A DNA stretch of 64,000 bases from Acidilobaceae archaeon. GTDB lineage: Archaea; Thermoproteota; Thermoprotei_A; Sulfolobales; Acidilobaceae. The notes below the pieces were generated by a model. It saw only the letters and a program-made list of their open reading frames with translations, was not told the DNA's origin and searched no databases. Where the stretch lies: contig JALWEI010000026.1 in the NCBI GenBank assembly GCA_027014125.1, positions 47,479-111,478 on the forward strand, in the 5' to 3' direction. Made by a program: the position numbers and the translations under genes. Positions 58,867 through 64,000 of the stretch are shown piece after piece (positions within the stretch are counted from its first letter, which is position 1; each line of letters begins with the position of its first letter).

Positions 58867-60618
58867 CTATAAGCCGTAGAACCCGTATTTCCTTAACTTG
58901 CCTGAACCATAGACACGCGAGGACTTGCGCTCTTGCCCTTGTCTATAACTATTCTCAGAACAATTTCTATATGTTAAGATTTCATTAATAAATGCCAGCG
59001 CTGCATCGTAGGCCTCATCTACAAGATTATTATTTTCAGATAAATTATCCGAATCATTCCTTGAACAACGAGTTCCTGAATGAGGCCTGGCTACGCCACG
59101 CACCTTATTATTCGCATACCTATCACCATGACAATTATGCGTAACTTTCCTGTATCCTTGTTTTGCTATGACCCCTACTTCAGCTAAGCGCACTGCATCC
59201 AGGAACTTTAAGATAGTTTTCCTACCCTTTTTTATTGTATGGGCCAGCCCTCCAGCGTGGTAGAGCTTGTCTACTAATTCCTCCATTCCTATCGGCTTGA
59301 ATGGTATTACAGCAATCATCTCACCCCGATCGTTTACTGGAAACATAATTACCGGAGACTGTCTTCTACCATTGATATATTTCTCTGCGTTAGAACCGCT
59401 ATCAACTGCGACATATAAGTCCTTTCTTTTTTCAAGAATCACCGTTGCATCATCATCACTACTCGCCTTTAGAAGATAGCCTGTAGGAGGCTTTTTACCA
59501 TTATTTAGGCACCTCTCCACTTTACTCTGATTTTGACGCCTAGGTAGACCTAGTATCCATGTATGATACGCTCCGCCCCCAGCTCTGCCTTTTTTGTTAA
59601 TATTTTTCCAGGTAACCTTTAGTGTTGCTAGACCTATCACTTCAAGGCTTCTATGGATCGGATCTTTTGGCATAGATTGCCCTTTGAATCCAGGTAATTT
59701 ACTGTACATCTCATTAAGACAATTTATTGTATTATAATCTAGCTTATATACTTTTATACATTCTCTATCTATAAGGACTGTATTTTTACCCTTTTTTCCT
59801 GTTACTTTTTGTATTAAATACTGGAGTTTATCTATTGCTTGTTTTATATAGTTCTCCGCGTCACTTTCTGATATAGATACGTTGTCAAGCTTACCTATTA
59901 TTTCACATATTTCGTTCTCTAACTTGCTGTATATCTTGCATCTTGTTATTTTAAATCTGCCGAAGCCTCTATTTGACCCTTGCCCTATGCCAAGTATTCT
60001 TAGTGTCACTATTGTTAGCCCGGCTACTAGGTAGTCTAGTGCCTCTATTGCTTCAGTATCCATGGGCATATGTAGAGAGCGTGGTAAAGGTCTCCTTAGG
60101 ATCTCTACCTTTAGCCTGAGGCTCCCCGGTTCTATGGGGACTTTTAGATCTTTACTGCGGTCATCAAGGCCCATTGTAGCAAGGCTATATCTGGTTGTTG
60201 TCGGTTCTTTAGTATAATGGCGGTCAGGCCTGACTATGAGACTGGATGGTCTTGCTCTTACAGTGTAGAGGGCCTTCCATGGCCTGGCGGTTACTGTCCT
60301 CTGTTGTTTGGTAGCTGTTGTACCATATATGAGTTGTACTAGGCCTAACTTTAAGGTCTCCTTACCATTCTTTAGACTTATCTGGATCCCGGGCCAGTAC
60401 TCTGCCTCCTGGTACCCGGCTAGACCTAGATCCTGGATCAGAGCTCGAAGTAGCCACCGCGACTTCCCTATCAACGCCTTGGACGGGGTAGCTATGGTAA
60501 TGCATCCCTTTGGTGAGGGAGTGATAACTAGCCCCGCGGCGTTGCCTAGCATCACTGGGGTGTAGTTTACGGCCTCCATCGTTGCTACTCTTACCGCTGG
60601 TATGGGTGGGTTACTCAT
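58867..60618 (-). CDS. cmr1: CRISPR type III-B RAMP protein Cmr1
   Basis: 583 residues, long for Cmr1 (often 300-450). The N-terminal VNYTPVMLGNAAGLVITPSP and IATPSKALIGKSRWLLRALI match the Cmr1 pattern (T-P-x-x-G … K-x-x-R-W-x-x-RA). GQGSNRGFGRFKITRCKI is the second Gly-rich motif. A long C-terminal region (about 330-583) is Asn/Lys-rich and AT-rich. Unusually rich in AT codons compared with other cmr genes, which suggests faster change or exchange. Overlaps cmr5 by 8 bp. Confidence 0.8.
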   Translation of the reverse strand: MSNPPIPAVRVATMEAVNYTPVMLGNAAGLVITPSPKGCITIATPSKALIGKSRWLLRALIQDLGLAGYQEAEYWPGIQISLKNGKETLKLGLVQLIYGTTATKQQRTVTARPWKALYTVRARPSSLIVRPDRHYTKEPTTTRYSLATMGLDDRSKDLKVPIEPGSLRLKVEILRRPLPRSLHMPMDTEAIEALDYLVAGLTIVTLRILGIGQGSNRGFGRFKITRCKIYSKLENEICEIIGKLDNVSISESDAENYIKQAIDKLQYLIQKVTGKKGKNTVLIDRECIKVYKLDYNTINCLNEMYSKLPGFKGQSMPKDPIHRSLEVIGLATLKVTWKNINKKGRAGGGAYHTWILGLPRRQNQSKVERCLNNGKKPPTGYLLKASSDDDATVILEKRKDLYVAVDSGSNAEKYINGRRQSPVIMFPVNDRGEMIAVIPFKPIGMEELVDKLYHAGGLAHTIKKGRKTILKFLDAVRLAEVGVIAKQGYRKVTHNCHGDRYANNKVRGVARPHSGTRCSRNDSDNLSENNNLVDEAYDAALAFINEILTYRNCSENSYRQGQERKSSRVYGSGKLRKYGFYGL

Positions 60619-61186
60619 CCTCTTTCACCACGGCCTCTACTAGCTGCTTGAGGTGGGTTAGGTAGGGTAGAAGTAGGTCCTGGATTTGAGCCTCGAGCTC
60701 TGGAGTTTTTGCTAGATCCTTGAGGAAGTCTATTAGGCCTTCTAGGCTTGGTTCTCTTAGAAGGTTTTGGTTGTCTTGGTTTGCTAGGTATGCTGTTATC
60801 ATTGCTAGTAGGATCGTGTAGCCCTTCCCCCCGCTACTTAGCTCGTCATCTATTGTCTTAGCGTTTGTATTTTTGTATATTTGCTCCGCTTTCTCCTTAG
60901 CTGCATTCAGGGTTACATCTGGGCTTAGATTAAAGAATTCTGTGGCAAGCTTGTTATACAGATTCTTATCTGATATTTTTGAGGCGTAGAATGTTAGTAG
61001 GCCTAGGGGGCCTGCTGAGAGGAGCAGGCCTGGGGCCTCCCTGGCCCTGCTCCTCACTGGTTTTCCAACAATCGTCTCTCTGCTACCTCGGCTGCTTGCC
61101 TGGATTGTCTTTTGAGCTTTCTCGAGTAGGGCGTATAGGAGGAGGAAGTGTGTGGTCGCCCCGGTCCTGGGGTCTAGTGGTTGCAT
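60611..61186 (-). CDS. cmr5: CRISPR type III-B small subunit Cmr5
   Basis: 191 residues, helical. Pattern for Cmr5: APGLLLSAGPLGLLTFYASK, then GGKGYTILLAMITAYLANQD, which is the conserved small-subunit core. The C-terminal helix is LLLPYLTHLKQLVEAVVKED. Cmr5 is an 11-type subunit that binds target RNA along the backbone. It is a little longer than the usual 130-160 residues. Gap to cmr4 is 20 bp. Confidence 0.85.
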   Translation of the reverse strand: MQPLDPRTGATTHFLLLYALLEKAQKTIQASSRGSRETIVGKPVRSRAREAPGLLLSAGPLGLLTFYASKISDKNLYNKLATEFFNLSPDVTLNAAKEKAEQIYKNTNAKTIDDELSSGGKGYTILLAMITAYLANQDNQNLLREPSLEGLIDFLKDLAKTPELEAQIQDLLLPYLTHLKQLVEAVVKEDE

Positions 61187-61206
61187 GGCTCCTTCTGCAC
61201 CCCGCT

Positions 61207-62262
61207 CTATATGGTCTTGAGCATCTTGAGCTTGAGTATCCCGGAGCCTATGGACTCCTTCCCGCCGACTACTAGCGTGTTCCCTATTGAGCCTAGCATG
61301 TCCTCGAGAGCCTTTAGGGCGTATTTACTATTCTTTAGATCTGCATGGTCGCAGTATTTCTTATTCCTGAAGCCTGTGTCGGCTACGATGCCTAGGAAGA
61401 GGGTGCCCCACGGCAGGTACTCCTCGGTCCATAGCATGCCCTGTCTTACGGTCTTCGTATCCCTGTCGAGTGCTATCCTGGTCACGTGGTCGAGGAGCCT
61501 GTTTATGAGCATCCTGGCGGTTCCTGCCTTGAGTACTAGTAGCCTCTCGTGGGGTGGGTAGGCCTTGTAGAGTGGGTTGAGGCCATTAAGATCGTTGAGG
61601 GGCCAGCTGGGGTTTTCCGTCTTTACGCACTTGGCCTTAATTAGCTGACCCGCGACTAGTAGGGTTATATCCCCGCTGCAATCCCCGGCTAGGTAGAGGG
61701 CGTCCTCCTCCTGGTTTAGGTATTGCTTGAATCCGTTATTCCCACCGTTTTGCCCCGGGTTGGCGTATTCTAGGTATGCCTGGGCTCTGGCTAGTAGCAC
61801 GTCGGAGGTTACGTAGACCACTCCCCTCAACGCCTTGTCAAGGCTCGAATTGCAGTGTATGGATGCTGGGCCGGGGATGAGGATGGGGTATAGGTCTCCT
61901 ATGCTAATGGCTGATGCCCCCTCTCCCTCCCCGTCTAGCTCTCTGCCTAGGAGGCAACATATCTTGCAGCACTCTTTCTTCTTGCACTGTTCGCCTATGT
62001 TTTTCTCTCCACTCTTCCCATTTTTCTCCATGCATTTTATAGTGTCACCCTTAACGCAATCATTAGTTTGGCCTAGTCTTGTCTTGAGCGCTCCCTTGAC
62101 CATGCTCCCCCTGATGAGGGGGAAGCCTAGGGGGTCTCTCGCCACTGGCAAGTCGACGGCTCCGGGTGCCCTGCCGATGCCTGGGTGTACTGGGGTTAGG
62201 GCTGAGGCGACTAGGAGCTTGGCGTTGGGGCTGGAGTCCGTCAGGCCACATACACCCCGCAC
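61207..62262 (-). CDS. cmr4: CRISPR type III-B backbone nuclease Cmr4
   Basis: 351 residues. Cas7-group backbone protein that cuts target RNA. Motifs: LTPVHPGIGRAPGAVDLPVA (Asp37 is the likely catalytic residue, equivalent to Asp26 of Pyrococcus Cmr4), FPLIRGSMVKGALKTRL, LPWGTLFLGIVAD and GGKESIGSGILKLKML. Residues 69-103 hold seven Cys (C69, 77, 93, 98, 99, 102, 103), an unusual potential metal-binding insert. GTG start, first gene of the cmr operon; TTAATAAAGG at about 62298-62305 may be the promoter. Confidence 0.9.
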   Translation of the reverse strand: MRGVCGLTDSSPNAKLLVASALTPVHPGIGRAPGAVDLPVARDPLGFPLIRGSMVKGALKTRLGQTNDCVKGDTIKCMEKNGKSGEKNIGEQCKKKECCKICCLLGRELDGEGEGASAISIGDLYPILIPGPASIHCNSSLDKALRGVVYVTSDVLLARAQAYLEYANPGQNGGNNGFKQYLNQEEDALYLAGDCSGDITLLVAGQLIKAKCVKTENPSWPLNDLNGLNPLYKAYPPHERLLVLKAGTARMLINRLLDHVTRIALDRDTKTVRQGMLWTEEYLPWGTLFLGIVADTGFRNKKYCDHADLKNSKYALKALEDMLGSIGNTLVVGGKESIGSGILKLKMLKTI

Positions 62263-62364
62263 AATCAGCTACTCTAATATATGGTCTCTCCCCTTTATTA
62301 ATCTTGCCCGGTGAAGGGGCCTAAGGCAGGGTAAAGCTCTTGCACAGTATCCAAGCACCTGGCG

Positions 62365-62380
62365 GGGCCAATATTTAAGG
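62365..62380 (+). promoter_or_regulatory. TATA element of cas6
   Basis: CCAATATTTAAGGACACG; the core at about 62369-62377 would start transcription near 62400, about 35 bp before the TTG start. GGCCCCCGGGGGGCTGGCGG lies between, without a clear Shine-Dalgarno. Confidence 0.45.
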
Positions 62381-62434
62381 ACACGCCCCCCTAATTGAAC
62401 CCACCCCGGGGAAGGCCCCCGGGGGGCTGGCGGC

Positions 62435-63205
62435 TTGATCGTGGGCGAGGCGTGGCTAGAGCTCCACTTCGGCAAGGCGACCAGGCTGAGAGGCGCCTCC
62501 TACAAGGTCCTCAAGGGCATCGTGGCGGAGAGGTGTGGCAGGGCCAGCCTGCCCGCCTGGGGAGTTGCCATGAGCCCCCTAATGGGCCCTGACGGGGACT
62601 ACATGCTCCCCACAGTGGAGGGGTGGAGGAGGAGCGTTACCGCCATACCAACAATCATCCTCAAGGGCACCTACAAGCTCCGTATATCCTGGGCCTCGAG
62701 AGAGGCGTCCCAAGCGGTGTCAAAGCTACTCCAGTGCATAACCCAGGGAAGGGAGCCCCGGGTCGACATAACGGGGTACACCCTGGCGGAGGCCATACCA
62801 GACACCAGTAAGACATGGAGGATCCAGCTAGCAACCCCGGCCCAGATAAAAGTCAGGACAATAACAGGGAAGACGGCAGTCACACCATACCCCACACCAT
62901 CACGGCTACTCAAAAACGCCCTAACACTCCTCCAAACACCAGAACACACACTCCAGGAAATAGACCACCACACACTCGTAACAGATGCTGAGATAAGGAA
63001 GGTAACAGTCATACTCGACCCAGGAAAACCCACAAACTGGGCAATCCAAGGCTGGCTATGGCTAACACCCACACCCCACATAAACCCAGACACGCTAAAA
63101 ACACTACAAAAAGCCATAACACTAATACAATACACAGGAATAGGAAAAAGCAGACTAGAAGGACTAGGCCAAACACAACTAACACAAAAACACCAGCATC
63201 ACTAA
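62435..63205 (+). CDS. cas6: CRISPR-processing endoribonuclease Cas6
   Basis: 256 residues, TTG start at 62435. Double ferredoxin-like RAMP with the Cas6 C-terminal glycine-rich loop YTGIGKSRLEGLGQTQL (about 233-249). Cas6 cuts the array transcript within repeats to give crRNAs with an 8-nt 5' tag. The start could be nearby, but the downstream frame is clear. From about 62840 on, the coding strand becomes A+C-rich with few G, unlike the first half. The stop lies within a decayed CRISPR repeat, so the gene abuts the array. Confidence 0.85.
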   Translation: MIVGEAWLELHFGKATRLRGASYKVLKGIVAERCGRASLPAWGVAMSPLMGPDGDYMLPTVEGWRRSVTAIPTIILKGTYKLRISWASREASQAVSKLLQCITQGREPRVDITGYTLAEAIPDTSKTWRIQLATPAQIKVRTITGKTAVTPYPTPSRLLKNALTLLQTPEHTLQEIDHHTLVTDAEIRKVTVILDPGKPTNWAIQGWLWLTPTPHINPDTLKTLQKAITLIQYTGIGKSRLEGLGQTQLTQKHQHH

Positions 63206-63227
63206 ACCCCAAAGTGAGAATTCTATC

Positions 63228-63720
63228 ATTACTAACCCCATAATGAGAATTCTTAGTGACCTGGTAGTCGGGCACCTCGATTGCTACACACTTGCTAATC
63301 CCATTGTGGGAATTCGGGGCCAAACTCCGGACTAGAGTAAGGATTGGGAAAAAAGTACTTGCTAATCCCATTGTGGGAATTCATGGCAGGTAGAGCCATG
63401 CAACTTTGCTGGCGACGAATACTATCTTGCTAATCCCATTGTGGGAATTCATCTTAGAGGAAAAACTATTCGATGAGCTAACTAGTGATCTTGCTAATCC
63501 CATTGTGGGAATTCGTAAGGGGATAAGCACTAGTTTAACAGTGTTAAAGAAGGAGCAAACTTGCTAATCCCATTGTGGGAATTCAGTACGGGTATACCAG
63601 ATACTGAAGGCGTGCCACAATCTCCCAGGCTTGCTAATCCCATTGTGGGAATTCACGCCATAATCATAGTGTATGAGGAGAATGGAGTGATCAAGCTTGC
63701 TAATCCCATTGTGGGAATTC
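63228..63720 (-). CRISPR. Short CRISPR array, 7 identical repeats plus decayed ones at the cas6 end
   Basis: The 25-bp repeat, plus strand CTTGCTAATCCCATTGTGGG then AATTC, is at 63291-63315, 63358-63382, 63426-63450, 63490-63514, 63560-63584, 63630-63654 and 63696-63720. Spacers are 42, 43, 39, 45, 45 and 41 bp. A copy with about six changes is at 63228-63252 (spacer 38 bp), and a worse one at 63199-63223 overlaps the cas6 end. Minus-strand reading GAATTC…TTAGCAAG ends like known crenarchaeal repeats and gives a TTAGCAAG tag. Decay at the left end puts the leader on the right. Confidence 0.95.
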
Positions 63721-64000
63721 TGGAGCTCTTATGTTCCCTATGCGGGATTCGTGTACTATGTTAGATGCTATTCTCCCCTAATAAATCTTAATGCCAGGAG
63801 ATGGGTTGTACAGGACCATCATCGTCACACCGTAAAGCATTTAAACCGGGTGATGATAGGGGCCCGGAGATGTGACGACGGATACAGGATACGCGAGATC
63901 GTCAACAAGCCCCAGTGGGACTAATGTGGGAGGGTGGGAATAAATCACGTGTGACGACGGAATCGAGCTACACCAGGTTTAGGATAGATGGTTTTATGGC
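63721..64000 (-). promoter_or_regulatory. Probable leader of the CRISPR array
   Basis: No gene of more than 75 codons with protein-like sequence is visible in the 280 bp beyond the last repeat. On the minus strand GGTTTAAATGC (about 63839-63849) is a TATA candidate upstream of the array. The 12-bp direct repeat TGTGACGACGGA occurs at 63871-63882 and 63950-63961, and TCGTCACA is inverted at 63822-63829. These may be leader motifs. Part of this stretch could instead be the 3' end of an off-window gene. Confidence 0.45.

Noticed and set aside
63697..63924. 75-codon plus-strand frame beyond the array
   Set aside because: It begins inside the last CRISPR repeat and has no start signal or family-like pattern; the region fits a leader better.

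Overview
The window is from a GC-rich archaeon, most likely a hyperthermophilic crenarchaeon (Thermoproteota, Desulfurococcales-like). Supporting genes are ribosomal protein L38e, a PINA-type PIN-ATPase-KH protein, a TFS transcript-cleavage factor, Taw3, a UbiA-type archaeal lipid prenyltransferase and a complete Cmr module. AGG/AGA dominate the arginine codons, GTG and TTG starts are common, and TATA boxes often lie about 25 bp from the start codon, which suggests leaderless mRNAs. I could not run any search, so family names come from motif recognition.

Layout. 1-5.3 kb (minus strand) is housekeeping: coaBC (cut by the left edge), DUF371, pcm, L38e, a PhoU-like regulator, a PfkB kinase and an exported protein. 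5.5-7.2 kb is an AT-rich ABC exporter. 7.2-12.05 kb is a tandem island of six VapBC-like toxin-antitoxin modules plus one HEPN/MNT pair, all on the minus strand. Each VapBC module has nearly the same promoter and the same antitoxin N-terminus. In three places the toxin stop codon lies inside the TATA box of the next module. 12.1-16.1 kb holds two large unrecognised genes in one operon. Diverging from them, 16.4-19.1 kb holds three overlapping genes: two zinc-ribbon proteins and a zinc-ribbon/HerA-like ATPase with a nuclease-like tail. 19.5-21.8 kb encodes a small secreted beta-rich protein and a membrane signal peptidase with a large repeated ectodomain, here proposed as a TasA/SipW-like fibre pair.

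21.8-28.2 kb is a complete tryptophan pathway split into two divergent operons (trpA-B-F-C leftward, trpD-E-G rightward). 28.2-31.2 kb holds an unknown 571-residue protein, a possible 39-residue ORF and an amidohydrolase-like protein lacking its metal site. 31.3-35.2 kb has two convergent cell-surface genes that share an unusual C-terminal motif. 35.3-46.9 kb is mostly housekeeping: PINA, prenyltransferase, MetF-like, formyl-folate cycloligase-like, lipoate ligase-like, RidA, a YyaL-type thioredoxin protein, a TrmB regulator, Taw3, an FAD oxidoreductase and TFS. An acyl-CoA dehydrogenase follows.

48.2-63.7 kb is a type III-B CRISPR region. It holds an APE2256-family CARF protein (probable cyclic-oligoadenylate ring nuclease), a secreted subtilase with a coiled-coil stalk that probably only sits there, cmr4-5-1-6-2-3 on the minus strand, cas6 on the plus strand and a short array. 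The array has seven identical 25-bp repeats and decayed copies at the cas6 end. No cas1/cas2 and no Csx1/Csm6-type effector is visible.

The strongest candidates for something new are the toxin-antitoxin cassette array, the fibre/signal-peptidase pair, the shared C-terminal surface motif, and the cluster at 12.1-19.1 kb.
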